Part shown: in pieces, positions 1 through 14,000 of the stretch
Layout of the letters: each line of letters begins with the position of its first letter
How positions within the stretch are numbered: the first letter of the stretch is position 1
NCBI GenBank assembly: GCA_009829735.1
Contig: CM020619.1
Span: 32,126,685 to 32,190,684 of the forward strand
Source of the DNA: Pyropia yezoensis
Lineage: Eukaryota > Rhodophyta > Bangiophyceae > Bangiales > Bangiaceae
Direction: 5' to 3'
Length of the DNA: 64,000 nucleotides
Translations under genes and position numbers: made by a program
Notes under the pieces: model-generated
What the model saw: only the letters and a program-made list of their open reading frames with translations
Database searches by the model: none
Told to the model about the DNA's origin: nothing

Positions 1-289
1 AATTTGGACGACCCTGTCGAGTCTGTCGTGCCTTCGACGTGTCGAGGCATGTGACACGGATGCGGACCGAGGTCTTGTACTTAGTTGGTTGTACAGGCTG
101 CACCGTTTCGAATTTGCAGGGTCAAGTCATACATGAGCCAGAGTTCTAAATGCACCCCACACAGTCGACGTCCACCCCGTTTTGCGCAGACCATCCACAA
201 GGCACAACCACAGGACTATCCGGGGCCCCTGGTTCTGGGTTAACGACCATGGAACCGGATCACCGCCACCTCCCAGGTCGAGGACGTTG

Positions 290-728
290 TCACGTGCGGC
301 TGTGAGACGTGGGTGAAGAGCCCATCGGCCGCCTGTAGCAGCAGGAAGTGGCTGCAGTGACGTACGTCGAAGTGCCACCACGCCTATGCCCGCCAGACTG
401 GGGCACCGAGCGTGACCGCTGCCTCCTGCTGGATGATCTCGTGCACCACTGGCAGCAGCAATTTGAACGGTGGATTGTACCAGTCATTCTTGTGAGGACC
501 CACCCACAACCGGGGAGCCCTCAACGTACTCATGGGGGTGTCAGCGGGCCCTGCCAGCCAATAGGGCGGCATGGTACGGGGAAGAGGACAATGGTCTTGA
601 CGGGGGTGGGTTTGGGGAGGAAGATGGTCGCGACGTCGGTGGGGACCGAGGGTACAATAAGTAAACGGTGTCTTTCGTCTGTGTCTGTGGTTGCCCCGCC
701 AGTCGCCCCCGGTGGCGCCGACACCCAC
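290..728 (-). pseudogene. DIRS methyltransferase-like (NPPF) segment
   Basis: The minus-strand frame ending at 384 contains NDWYNPPFKLL, followed by a helix-like stretch and then VTLGAPVW. The NPPF motif lies at 465-476. This pattern (W-NPPF-LL, about 20 residues, then a hydrophobic strand ending in P-W) resembles the DAM-like N6-adenine methyltransferase domain that follows RNase H in DIRS elements, where (N/D)PP(F/Y) is the catalytic motif. A TAG stop interrupts the frame right after the strand, and reading through it gives plausible continuation (AWWHFDV), so the copy is inactive. The assignment rests on motif and order only. Confidence 0.5.
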
Positions 729-1439
729 GCACTATAAACTCGCGTCGGGGCACCCGAGGTGCCCCAAAGCATGCGCTTCCCCGTCACGCCGCCGGTAGGC
801 ACAGAACGACCCAAAAACAAAGCATGGCTCTCAGAACAAATCACGGGCGGCGTGCGCACTAAAGGAGTGCAGCCCCAGTTCGCCCGAAACGAAGGGGCTC
901 CCGTGGGTGGCGCCCAGCGCTCCAAACGCCGGTCGGCCGGGAGGTCCGACCGGCTGTAAGGGCCAGCAGGGCCAAATTCAATTAATCCCTTGGCCGGCCA
1001 GTCAGTCACCAGCCAGCTGGCCGAAGTCAGTTAATCCAAAAGCCGGCGAGCCAGTCATATCGCACTCAGCCGCCAGCGAGGGTGTGTGCTGTCCTCGGTG
1101 TCGGTTAATCATGTGGCTCGTCCTTGATGCCAGCTTTCGGCCAGCGCAGAAAATAATCATTTGGCAGCACAGACGGGGATGCCCGCCCGTGATTGGTCGA
1201 CGGTGGCACTCGTTCCTCGTCGTCAAGTTTCGACGTCCATGATCAGGTTCCGACAGTGCGTTGACGACGGCTTTCGTGCGGCCAGCCGACGTTCGCAGAA
1301 TGTCAGGGGTACAGCGTGGTGTCGCCCAGGGTAATGGGGAGTTGATCTGTCTTGGGAGGAGTTAGCCGGGCAGGACATGTAAGGAGAGGTCCCAGTCCAT
1401 GTCCCCTCGGTTCCAGGCGTGGATTTAAAGGGCAAATCC

Positions 1440-2351
1440 TTACAATTCTCGATCCGCCAGTCCTATGATAGCGCTACCCCGCCTGCAGAGCCTGGGGATG
1501 CCTGCTTGCTGAAAAAGCGCGCGCACTTGGCAATCTCTGCCATGGCAAAATTTTGTCCTGGTGCGGCCCGTAAGCTGGGTCCAAGCGACGCAAGGTAGCG
1601 TCCTGCAGCGGCCAGTCCGTTCTGTTTGTTGCGCGCGGCCGTCGGCGTACAGTTTCAATGTGCTGGGAAGGTACTCGGACCTCAGCATGACCCGGAGAGC
1701 CTCGCACACCGCCTGCAGCCGTCTCAGCTCTCGAATGACCGCGGGGGACCTGCAGCTTCCGTTGTCGACCGCGTGCATGATGAGCCGGGAGTCGGGGACC
1801 AGTCGGATGATAGGCTCGGGCTGCGTGCGGAAGTCCACGAAAGAGAGGAGGCTGAGACGCACCGCCCCAAACTCGAGCATGTTGATGTGCAGGTCCCTCC
1901 TATGCATCCCTTGAAATCCGCTCGCCGGCACTGCCTCGTTCCAGGTGCGCTTCGCCCCGTCCAGCTGCCGTCCGTGTGGATCGTGGCCATCGAAGGGGCG
2001 GGCCACAGTGCTAGACCTGTTTAGCCGTTCCTCGTGAGGGCGGCCCACGAAGTGATGTCGGCGAGCGTCTGCCTGTCTAACCTCGTACGCTTGTTCATAG
2101 TGTGGTCCGTCATGGCAGGGTGAACTGACCGCAGCCGAAATTTGGCCGAGGGGACCGCCAAGGATTTTGACACCACGATCCCCGCCAACGACCGTAGCAG
2201 ACTTTGGGGTACCCACTGGCGGTGGCCGGCGGCGTGCCGCACCAGCCGGGCCACCATGCCCATCGCCTGCCTCGACCGCTCCGGCTCGACCAGGACCAGC
2301 TGGCGCATCGTGTCGATGACAACTCAGCAGTGGCGGTTGCTGCGGGCCCAT
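1440..2351 (-). pseudogene. Retroelement RNase H domain
   Basis: This open frame of about 300 codons follows the RT pieces on the same strand. It contains LHINMLEFGAVRLSL, then MHAVDNGSCRSP, then STLKLYADGRAQQ. These match the RNase H signature of DIRS/Ngaro-type elements: a Glu in an 'IN-LE--AV' helix, an Asp in a 'DN' strand, and a final Asp in a 'N--AD--SR' block. The upstream part of the frame looks like the RT thumb/connection but is poorly conserved. The apparent start is not an ATG, as expected for an internal polyprotein domain. It is separated from the RT pieces by at least one stop, so it is part of a broken pol gene. Confidence 0.6.
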
Positions 2352-2387
2352 GATGCACCCTATGTCCGGTTGGACGTGCCGTCCCAG

Positions 2388-2934
2388 CTAGCTAAGCAGC
2401 CGCCTCACCGCCTTGCTGCCGCGGGCGGCTTCCCTCCTGGAGCTGGGTCCGTGTGTTCTCCTCGTCCGGAGGGCGCCCCCAGAGTCGTCGACGTAGACGA
2501 CCACGCGGAAGCCCATCGGCCACAGCTTACCTGCTACCGGGCCACAGACCTTGGTACATATAAACTTGGCGACCTTGAGACCGAAGGGCATGGTGATAGG
2601 CCCCACGCATGTCCCACCCACTGAGGTTGTCGCTGGGTCTCAGCTGCGGTGCGAGGTCAAGCTGGGACTCGTACTTGAAGCCTCGGTCGTCGATGTAATC
2701 GTTCTGGCACCGTGCTTCGATAACGAGCCGCTTGCTGCCTGCCGAGCGCATGACGAAGCCGTTCACGACCGCTTTGGCACGGGCCATCTTGTAGCATCCC
2801 TGGCCCTGACTTGGCGCCGACCCGGAATGGCAACCAGGGGACACCAGGTGCCAGGACACGCCCGCCGTGTGGGGATGGTTAGCGGCCGTGGCCCGTGCCC
2901 GGCACTGGGATGCGGTGGACTCCGCTACCCACAC
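2388..2934 (-). pseudogene. Retroelement reverse transcriptase, broken by a frameshift and deletion
   Basis: Two overlapping minus-strand frames carry complementary RT motifs. The first (2934-2527) includes an invariant-looking KAVVNGFVMRS stretch and motif A as LSGWDMRGAYHH. The second (2621-2388) includes motif B as MPFGLKVAKFICTKV and the catalytic motif C as VVVYVDDSGGAL. In intact elements roughly 30 residues separate motif A from motif B in one frame. Here the segments abut and the frame changes, so a small deletion or frameshift has destroyed the enzyme. The motifs are typical of retroelement RTs in general; the DIRS assignment comes from the downstream domains. Confidence 0.65.
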
Positions 2935-3325
2935 GTGAGAGAGGGACTTCTGATGGGTATTTGTATATTTGTGAGGGACTTGATTTGAGGGAAATTGAGT
3001 GTGACATTAGTGAGGGAGAATAGAACTAGTAGTGATAGTGGCCCCCAACCTGACGAGGTTAGACTCGGGTCGGGGCCACTCGGGGGTAGGGGGGGGCTAC
3101 CTGGCCAACGTGCCGAGGCTCGCCCAGATGCACGTTAAGAGGGACAGCGAGGCGCCCTTGGCCCGCGCCCTCTGGGAAAAAGACAACTGCGCGTTTGCTT
3201 TCCTCTTCACCGTGTGCACTACCGTGCGTATCTGTCGGCCCTGCCGACAGGCACGTGAGGCACCAGGCATACCATCCTCGTAGGTCCCCTTTCTGTGTTA
3301 CCTGTCCCTTTTCCCCCAAGGGATA

Positions 3326-3416
3326 TTGACACGTGTCTGAGAGGATCGAGTTTTATACCACATACCCCAAGTTGGTGTTGACACGTGTCCGAGTGGATCG
3401 AGTACTATACCACACA
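3326..3416. repeat. Direct repeat pair inside the retroelement
   Basis: A stretch beginning TTGACACGTGTC occurs at 3326 and again at 3378, with about 39 similar bases in each copy. Both copies contain GGATCGAG and a TATACCACA tail. The 52-bp spacing lies between the gag-like ORF and the RT region. It could be part of an internal control region or a simple local duplication. Confidence 0.6.
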
Positions 3417-3859
3417 TCTCCTACTCAGTCAGCTCGACCCAGAAGCCCGCCCGCCTGTTCTTGTCCATTTCCACCATCGCGAAGACCTCGTCCTCGGCCG
3501 CCAACTTGGAAGGCCGAACTGGGTGCTGAGGCGGCCGTCATCCCCAACGCCGCGGGATTTGTGCCCCAACGAGTACGTTCTTGATAACCCACCTCGACGC
3601 CATCAAAGCCTTCCACGCCCTGATGGCTTGGCGAGCCGACTTGTACTGGGGCAGGAGCGGGGCCAACTCCTCGCCGCCAGGGCCGAGCGTGGCTGCGCTG
3701 CGGGGGGTCGCTACCACATCGCCCGTCACGTGAGAGGCTAGGGCTTTGACCCGCCGCCGTTCTCCGCTTCCTTCTCTCCCCTTCCGCTCCCCGCGCCAGG
3801 CTTGTTGCCGCTTCAGCCTCCGCCGCAGCCATTGCCAGTAGTGGCAGCCGTTGCCGCAC

Positions 3860-4818
3860 CTAGCTCTCTGGGGTTGCTCCCACCTCCACGGCCCCGACGC
3901 CGCCGCTCGGTAGTGCACTTGACTTGCCACTCGGCAGCTTCTTGGTGGAGGCCTTGGACTCGTCGACCGCGACCGTTTCGATGAACATGCGCCAACCCGG
4001 CCCGCGGTGGACGCTCCTTGGGACTGCATCGGTCGCGCGGTAGAGCTCCTCCAGGCCGGCCTCCTCCTTGGCTGCATGCGAGTAGTCATAGTGGGCAGCG
4101 CTAATAAGGTAGTGCAGCCGGGTAGCGACCGCGAGCCAGGCGAGGCGCTGGTCAAGCCCAGCCTTGTCCAGCTCGTGTCGCTGGTGATACAGGGAGAGTG
4201 CTGCGTAAGTGATGGACTCGGCCCAGGCGCAGGCCTGGTAGTTGGCGGCCGCTTCATCGGCGTCCGGGTCGTTAGACGGGAACACCTCGAGGTGCTCAGG
4301 GTCGGTGGGATGGAGTGGGACTGGGAGCCCGTCCGCGCACCGGATGCGCTGCGGGACGGTGAAGCGGTGGAGGGAGTCACCCGGGGCAGCCATCCGAGGG
4401 CGGTCGAAGCCGTCGGGGTGGCCCTTGGGCTCCTCTGCGAGTGGACGGTGAACGTCACCGTCCGATCCGTCAGACTGGAGGACAAGGGAATCGAGGGTGC
4501 CATCGTCGGACAGCGCCCCGCGTCTCCCATCACCTCCTCGTCGGTCGGCTCGGCTTTGACGTCCTGCGGGATAATCTTCCCCGACGGCGTCACGCGGAGG
4601 CACGGCTGCGCTATCGCTGGCCGCCGCCTTGGTGGGAGTGGCGCCAAGGGCGGGGGGGTCCCCCCCGCCAGTCGGTAGCTCCGACGCATTGAGCGCCTCG
4701 ACCAGGCTCGCCACCTGCACCCCGTCGGCTGCCGCCGGGCTGGCCCATGACGCCTCGGGTCACAGTCGGGCGCAGTCGCGGGGTCTGCGGGTGGCGGGAA
4801 AGAGGGTTCACGAGCCAC
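3860..4818 (-). pseudogene. Gag-like ORF upstream of pol
   Basis: An open minus-strand frame of at least 286 codons ends at 3860. It begins in an Ala/Pro/Arg-rich region without a clear ATG. The middle section (KAGLDQRLAWLAVATRLHYLISAAHYDYSHAAKEEAGL) is predicted helical and has no zinc knuckle. It precedes the RT fragments on the same strand, as ORF1 (gag) does in DIRS elements. Overlapping frames in this GC-rich region are also open, so the coding evidence is modest. It is assigned as gag-like from position and its helical, non-enzymatic look, not from a diagnostic motif. Confidence 0.4.
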
Positions 4819-5163
4819 CTCGATTTTGCGGTTGCGGTGGACTTAAAAAAGCCACCGCTGGGAAGGTGCTCTCCCTAAAAACTGCCCAATAAGTGACGAG
4901 CCGCCCGAAAAACCGCACCGCTGGGGATGCTCTCAACGCCGTCTTTGGAAACACGCACCAGACCCCTGCCGAGCCACGCGCCCACCCTCCCCCCAACCCC
5001 TCCCCCCGCGCGACCTCTTCCCCCCGCTCCCCCCACAACACCCCCCCCACTGCTTCCCCCACAACACCCCCCCCACTGCTTCCCCCACAACACCCCCCCC
5101 ACTGCTCCCCCCCAAACTCCCCCCTCTTCCCCTTTGCGCCCTTCTCCCCCGCCCCTGGTTACC
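4819..5163. repeat. Intergenic, with a 26-bp C-rich tandem repeat
   Basis: Between the retroelement and the SNAPC3-like gene. About three copies of a 26-bp unit (CCCCCACAACACC, a C run, then ACTGCTT) lie at 5029-5107. An ATG at 4927 opens the same frame as the SNAPC3-like gene through this repeat. The better context at 5164 and the repeat nature of the sequence make that upstream start unlikely. Confidence 0.75.
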
Positions 5164-7433
5164 ATGCGCACCCTCTTCACCGACGTTCCCGACACCTACG
5201 CGTGCCCGTCGCGGGCCCGGCGGATAGACATTGCGGCGTTTGCGGCAGCGCTGGCGGTGAGTCCTGCGGCCGCTTCGCTGCTTGAGGGGGGGGAGCCGCC
5301 GCCACAGTCACCCCCACAGTCGCCGCCGCCGCAGCTGCCGCCACCACCGCTGCCGCCGCCACCCACCGCGGCCCTCGCTGCAGCCGCCGCAGCCGCCGCA
5401 GCCGCCGCCGGCCCCGCGGTCTTACCGTGCCCGCTGCTGTCGGTGCGGCGGGCGACGGCGGGTGCCGCCGACGGTGGACGCCGGTGGCTGGCCACCCACG
5501 GGGGTGCCGTTGTAGGGGTGGGGGCGGCGGCGGCGCCCCGCCCTCCTCCCCCCCTACCCGCGGGCACTCCCCCCGCGGCGTCGTCGCCGCTGCGGCCAAC
5601 CTCTCCCCTCGGCGGCAGCGGCGGTGGCGGTGGCGGCGGAGGCGCGCCGGCCGGCCCTGCTCCCGGGGTGAGACCCGGGGGAGTGCCCTCCCCCTCTGCC
5701 CTCCCCTCCCACCTGGTTCCCGGCGACGTGGTCGTGCACGTTGCCATCTACGCCGCGCAGGCGCCGGTGGTGGCGGTGGAGGCACTGCTCCTGGGCACCT
5801 CCCCGCTCGCGGCGGTCCGCGACGTCCTCTTCTGCCCTGCCGACGAGGAGGGCCGCCGTGGGCGGGGCGCCACCGCTGTGGCCGCGGCGGCCGCCGACGC
5901 AGACGCTGGTGGGGGTGATGGCGTACCGCCGCCAGTGGCCGCGCCTCGGACGGGGCTGCTAGTCGCCGAGGGTGTAGCCTACCACGTCCGTCGCGCGGGG
6001 CGGATGGGCGACCAAGACACCGCGGGCCTGGCCTCATGGCTGGCTTTTGCCGCGGCCACGGGTGGCGGGGCCGGCAAGTCGGACGAGGAGGAAGGGTCTG
6101 GCGGGGAGGACGCCCCTGCCGCCCCGTCATTGCCGTTGTCGTCTGTGCGGCCTCGTCGCGGCGGCTGCCGCCGGCGGGGCGTGACCGTCTCCCCCGTCCC
6201 CGCCGAGGCGCTGCCGCTGACCGCCTTTCGCCCCCGCCGCGGGGTGCCCTACATGGTCGCCCACGGCAACGGCTGCGAGCACCTGTGGGTGGTCCGCGAC
6301 GTGCGGGCCCCGGTGGGGGGGGCGGGCGGGGACCCGCGGGTGCGCGCCGCCTACCCGGCGGTGGTGGCGCGCGCGCCGCGGCGGCTGAGAAAGTGCGCGG
6401 TACGTGCGAGGGGGGGCGGGAGGGGAGGGCGCGAGGGGGGGAGGTGGACGTGGGGGAGAGAGGGGGGCGTGCGGTGGGGCCGCGCGCCGCTTCCCGTCGA
6501 GGCGTCGGCTGCCGTTTTGCCGTGCCCTGTGTCCCTGACGCGTCTGTGCGGGCACGCCCACCCTCGCGCTGCCCGACATATTGCTGCTGCGCTTGCTCTG
6601 TCCCCGCATCTGCCCACCACTGGTTTTTTTCCCCACCACTTTGACCGCCGTCCTTCTTGCCCCCTTCCCGCGCGACCCCCCCACGCCCTGTCTGTCTCGT
6701 ACAGCTCGCCCGTACACCACGGCTGCCGCCGCTTCTTTTTGCTGTCGTTGTTGTTGTTGCTGGTCCCACCCGCGCGGCACGCCGGCGCAGGTGTGCAACG
6801 TGGCCCCTGCCGCGTGGGTGACGTGGGACGACCCGCTCGCGGACGCGTCCCCGTGCTTTTTTTGTGGCGGTACGCACCGGCACGGGAGACGCAACGGAGG
6901 TCCAGGGGGGGGGGGGGGGGGGGGGGGGCGGGAGGGGGGGGGGTCCCTGGGGAGGCGGGGTTGTGGCCGCCGCCGCGTGTGACGTGGCCAGCGGGGGCGG
7001 GAGCAAGATGGCGGCCGCTTCTCGGCGGCGGTGGTGTTGCGTGCGGGCGGGGCGCCCGGGGGCGGCGGCGGTGCGGCGGCGCGGCCGCGCCGGTGGCGGC
7101 CGCCCACCCCCCCCCACCCGCCCCGGCCACGCCACTGCCCACCACCGGTCACCGCGGGGGCCATGGCGGCGGCGGAAACTGACGCGCGTCTGTGTGTGGG
7201 TTGCCTGGCCGTTGATTTCTCCCCCCCCCGCCCCCGCCCCGTCTGCCCTTCCGCTGCGCTCGCGCGCCTCCTCTGGGGCGGTTGTCCGTCCCGCTGCTGG
7301 CCGTCACCGCCTTGGCGGCGGCACCCCCCCCCTCCCCTCCCCCCGTACAGCCTGCTACGATGCGCTGCACCTAGACGCGGCGGGCGCGCCGACCGTGGAG
7401 CACCTCGACGTGCATCCGTACCGCGCCGAGTAA
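5164..7433 (+). CDS. snRNA-activating protein complex subunit 3 (SNAPC3/SNAP50) homologue
   Basis: SNAPC3 is the DNA-binding zinc-domain subunit of the complex that drives snRNA promoters (RNA polymerases II and III) in the nucleus. Three exons are inferred: 5164-6399, 6791-6869 and 7351-7433 (465 aa). Donors are GTACGT and GTACGC; acceptors are GCGCAG and TACAG. The splices rebuild the family's C-terminal zinc region exactly: a HGNGCEHL block (His367, Cys371, His373), a C-x2-C (Cys411, Cys414), WVTWDDPL, then CFFCGACY (Cys434, 437, 440) and an LHLD tail, matching the animal and plant family pattern. The N-terminal half is low-complexity Pro/Ala/Gly. The start at 5164 was chosen for its ACCATG context and the TLFTDVP onset; an in-frame ATG at 4927 would add 79 repeat-encoded residues. 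It ends convergent to the tyrosinase gene. Confidence 0.85.
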
Positions 7434-8914
7434 AAGAAAAACAGAGTCCCTGTGGATTGGGTTGGGGGAGGGGGTGGCGGAGGGGAACCGGGGGCGCCGT
7501 CTATCTGAATGCTTGGAGAATGGCGGCCACGGCGTCAGCGGTGGCCGCCGTCCCCCCCCCCCCCCGAAAACGCCCAGCCCCCTACTCCGCCCGAAATAAA
7601 GCTCCCCGCCTCCTCTTCCCCCCCCCACACGGCAGCATCCTCCAACGCCGCGTCGGCCGTGCCGGCGCGGACGTGACGTCAGCACGGACGCCGCCCACCC
7701 GCCCCTCCTGCTATGGCCGCAGGCGCACGGCTAGAGGGCCCACCCCCACCGCAGGGGCGCGCCCGTATATATTGGCCGAGCGAGCGTTGGGGTCGGGCTC
7801 CCCGGCCTCGGGGGAGGGGTCCCCGCCGAGCAGGCCCGGCACCCTTGAACCATTTGGGACTGCTTGCAGGTCGACGTGGACAAGGTGCCCGTGGCCTGCC
7901 GCGACGAACCGGGGGGGGGGACTGCCGCCGGGGAGTGCCAAGGGCGGCAGTCGCTACCGCCACCACCGCCTCACCGGCAAGGAGGGCGGTGGCGACGGCC
8001 GGGCGTGACAGGGGTGCCATGGCGAAGGAGAGCGCGCGGCGGGGGCGGGGGGGGGGGGGGCGCGGCGGGCGGCGGGGATTGGCGGGGAGGGGGAAGGAGG
8101 CGTGACGAAGCGGGGCGGCGAGGTTGGCAGCGCGTCGGTGGGCTGGGCAGGTGGGAAGGGCGGCGGTAGCACGGCGGTCGCAACGGCCTCAGATGGGCTC
8201 GGCGCTTGGGGCCACGCCGGGCCCCGCCGCGGCTGCGGCCCTTTGTCGTGTCATACCTCAGCGCTGCCCGCAGCGTTGCCCCAGGTGGGGCGGGCCGCTC
8301 CGCCATACCAGTGCCCGTCGACGGCCACGGACCGCGCGGCGCGTGCCCATCGCGGGCCGTCACTGGCAGCGGTGGCGGGGGAGGGGGGGGTGAAGCGAGA
8401 CGACGGCGCCTCCCCATCCGTACCCCCCCCGGGCGCTACACGGCACGTGCCCCTGCGCCGGGCGACGCGCTGGCAGAAGGGGCCGACACCCTGGCGGTCG
8501 GGGGTCCCCCTTTGCAGTCACTCCGTGCCTCAGCGCGGATGTGCCAGTTGGTACACTTTACTAGGGGCCCAGTCGCGCAAGCTGCTCGGTAGGCCCGTAG
8601 GTCGCCACCAGCGGCTTGGCTGGCCCCGTGGCGCAAGGAAATGCCCGCGCCACCCAGACAGACGGTAAGCAGCGTGCAATCCGTGGGCGTCACATGTGCC
8701 ACAGAAGAGCTGCATCGCCCGAGAACGAGGCGTGCGTTGTTGGTATCCATACCTATGTGCAAGCGTAGCAGAGCCCAGCCTCCGCCTCCCCCCTCCTCCT
8801 GTGCACCTAACAAAAGAGTGACCCGCTGCTCACCACTCCCTCTCTCCCTCCTTTCCACAAACCTCCCTCACCCCCCCCTCCCCCTCCATTCTCCCCTCTT
8901 CTGCGGCCCGCCGC
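7434..8914. other. Intergenic region between convergent genes
   Basis: This is the 3' flank shared by the SNAPC3-like and tyrosinase genes. An AATAAA lies at 7595-7600, 162 nt past the SNAPC3 stop, and could be its polyadenylation signal. A TATATAT stretch at 7766-7772 is the only TATA-like element. Open frames here are GC artefacts with no conserved motif. Confidence 0.5.
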
Positions 8915-11017
<2,103 letters not shown>

Positions 11018-14000
11018 GCCACGCGGGGTGGGGAGGGGGTTGCCGGGGGGAAGTCACCAAACCGCGCACCAGCTCCCCAGCTTGGGCCCGTCACCCCCAC
11101 CGCCGCCCCCTCGCCTGCGCCGTGTAGCTGGGGTGGGCGCTCCCGACGACGCTGCCGGCCGCCGCTGCGGGTACCTGTGGCCTGTCCGCCGCCCGCCAGC
11201 AACCGCCACACCACCGCCGGCCGGCGGCCTGTTAGTTATAGCCGCCCCGGCCTGACGCCACCACCGGCTGCCGGCAGGCGGCTGGGACCCCTCCCCCCAC
11301 CCCTCCATGCCAAGCGGCCCACCGCCGCCCCCACCAGCGCCCGCCCCCACGGCGGGGGAGCACCCGGCGCCGCGGGACGTTATCGCCCACGCGCCGCCCC
11401 AGCGGGGGTCCGTCAGTAGGCCCAGTGTGTAAGGGGGGGCGTGGCCGGCCGGCCGCCACCCCCACCCACCCCCCCCCCCCCGCCGGCTTCCTCCCCCTCC
11501 TCCATCGCCCCCCATCCCCCCCCCCCCCCATCACCTCCTCTCCAACGGGGCGTGACGGTGCAATGCGGGCCCCGCCGCCGGCGGCGGTCGTCCCTCCAAA
11601 CCGTCCCCACGGCGCCAGCGCCGCGCCGGCACGGGAGGGGCGGCACGCCGCCAGTGTCCTTCCCCCCCCCCCCCCCCCCCCCCACCCCCCCCCTCTGGTG
11701 TGTCGTCCCCCCTCCGATGACGGTCGGCAAACTGTGGAGGGGGAGGGGGGGGGGGGGTGGGCGGGGGGTGGGGGGGGGGGGGAAGGGGCAGTACGGGGCC
11801 GCCGTGGGGGCACCGCACGCCGCCACGGCGGCGGCCGCGGCGGCCGCCACGGCGCGCTGCCCGCCGCCCCCACGCCCCCCCGCACCCACCGCAGGGCGCG
11901 GCGGCGGCGCGCCGACGCCGCGACGGACGGTCACGGTGGCAGCGCGCGGCCGTCGGCCGCCCCGCCCCCCCCCCCCGCCACAAAGGTGTGGGAAAAAGGA
12001 AGGGAGGAAGAGGGGGTGGGGGGGGGAGCGGGGGAAAAATGGAACTGGCTAGGACGCACCGTCGTTGCGGAACGGCGGGTGGCGGCGGGGGGGGGGGGGG
12101 GGGGGGAATGGGGGGTTTTGACGGCGGTGCGCCGCCGCTTCCGCCAACCCCCCTCCCCCCCCCCCCCTCCCCCCCCCCCCCCCTCTACCTGGCGCACCGC
12201 CGGCAGCCGGTGCGCACCGTCGCGGCCGACGCTGGGGCGGTAGCGGGTGCCAGCGGCGCGTGCCGCCGTCGCGCCCCCACGCGCCAACCGGCGCGGGGCA
12301 CTGGCAGGGCGGCCGCAGTGCGTGGACGGGTGGGGGGGAGGGGGCGGGGGTGGGAGGGGAGTGCATGGCAAGGCCGCGCCTCCCCGTCACTGTCACCCCA
12401 CCCCCCACCCCCGGGGGCCGCCGCGGCGGCGGCGGTCGAGGCAACAACCACCGCCCCGCACCGTGGCCGCCCCCCGCCGGCGCGCCCCCGCCGGCAGCCG
12501 CCACGCCAGGTGGCGGCCCGACGGTGCTCGCCGCCGCCGCCGCCCGCGGCCGTGCGGCCGTGCGGGTGCCGCCAGGGGGGGGGGGGGGGGGGAGGCGCCA
12601 GCGGCGCACCGCCACCGCCACCGCCACCGCCACCGCCACCGCCGCCGCCGCTGCTGCTGCTGCTGCCTGCCGCCGCGGCCGCCGCCGCGGCTGCCGCCGT
12701 GGCGCCTTTGGTCTCCAATGGCATTGCCACGCCCCCCCCCCCCCCCCCCCCGATGCCCAAGCCGGGGGTCTTCCCCTGCTCCCCCCCGTCTGTCCCCCCC
12801 CCCTGCACGGTCTGGTAGGGGGGGGGGAGGAGGCGCGGGGCGGGGTGCGTCGGCTTGTCAAGCCGGACCACAAAGCCGGGGGCGGCTGCTGCCGGTGGTG
12901 GCACCGTCGGGGTCCCTCCGTCCCTCTCCTTGCCCGCCCGCTCGCCCGCCCGCCCGCCCGCCCGCTCGCCCGCCCGCCCGCCCGCCCGCCCGCCCGCCCG
13001 CCCGCCCGCCCGCCTGCCAGCCCGCCAGACCGGCTGCCGACCAGCCTTGTCCGCCCGCCGACCCGCCGGGCGTGGACGCCAGCCACGCCGCCTCCCTTGT
13101 CCGCCACCCGCCCGCCCGCCCGCCCCCCAGCCATGCTCGCGCGCCCGCCCGCCCGTCCACCCTCCCGGCCGTTGTCAAGCCCACACACCCCCGCCTCACC
13201 TCCCCGCCTCACCTCCCCCCCGCTCCCCTCCCCTCACCGCCCTGCCACTCTGCCCCCCCCCCCCCCCCCCCGCCCGTCTACGTAAAAGATGCATGAAGGA
13301 ACTGCCACTGGAGGTGTACGCGTCGCCGCGACGGCCGCAGCAGCGGGGGAGGCTGGGCGAGCCGGAGGGGGCGAGGGTGGGGGGGAGGGGTGGGGGGGGA
13401 GGGGGGGGGCGGCGTGGAGGGTGGCCGGAGCATGGCCACCGCAGACCGCCGGCACCCCCCCCCCCCTGCACCCCCCGCCGCCGTCCCCTTATCCACCTTG
13501 AGGATAGAGGATGCCGGGGGGAGGAGGGGGGGCCGGTGGGACTCCCCCTCGTCACCCCCGCCGCCTGTCCCCCGCGGCGCCGCGCGGCTCAGGCGTGGCG
13601 CGGTGAGCCCAACCCGGCAGCACAAAAGCCAGGCAGGCAGTGGGTAATGCGGGGAAGGGGGGGGTGTGGGGGTGGGGGGCGGGGCGCGGCTCCGCGCCCG
13701 CCTCGGTGTGGGGGGCAGTGGGAGCTGGGGTGCGGACGAGGCTGCAGCCCGGCGGATGACGGATGACGAGGTCGCAGACGAAGGCGTGCGTGCGTCAAAT
13801 GGATAATTTCTTGGACAAATGTCTCATTTCTTGGACTCGCCGGTAGTTCTACACTGCCAATTGAACCTGACTTGAAACTGCGCAGCGTTCCATTTGCATC
13901 ACGGAGGCTACGTGGCAGAGTTGCTCCCGCCAAGGGGAGCACCACCAGCGCGTCTGCCCCTGTGGCCGCCCCTGCGCTCCAAAGATTCGCCGTGTTCCAC

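Larger units (their letters stand above)
1..4818 (-). mobile_element. Degenerate DIRS-like retrotransposon (left part cut by window edge)
   Basis: Read on the minus strand, this block holds the parts of one retroelement in order: a gag-like ORF (about 4818-3860), reverse transcriptase pieces (2934-2388), an RNase H-like ORF (2351-1440), and a segment with an NPPF motif (about 728-290). RT followed by RNase H followed by a DAM-like methyltransferase segment is the order known for DIRS-type elements. The YVDD-type active site, the RNase H acidic residues and the NPPF motif are visible directly. Frameshifts and internal stops show that it is dead. The expected tyrosine recombinase would lie beyond position 1 or is lost; I could not recognise it in 1-290. 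Terminal repeats were not resolved. A Ty3-like element is less likely because no integrase was seen. Confidence 0.65.

Noticed and set aside
4927-5163. Upstream ATG for the SNAPC3-like gene
   Set aside because: It would translate the 26-bp C-rich tandem repeat; the ATG at 5164 has better context and starts ordinary sequence.
5177-7135. 652-codon open frame on the minus strand opposite the SNAPC3-like gene
   Set aside because: Low-complexity Arg/Pro shadow; the plus strand carries the zinc motifs and splice sites.
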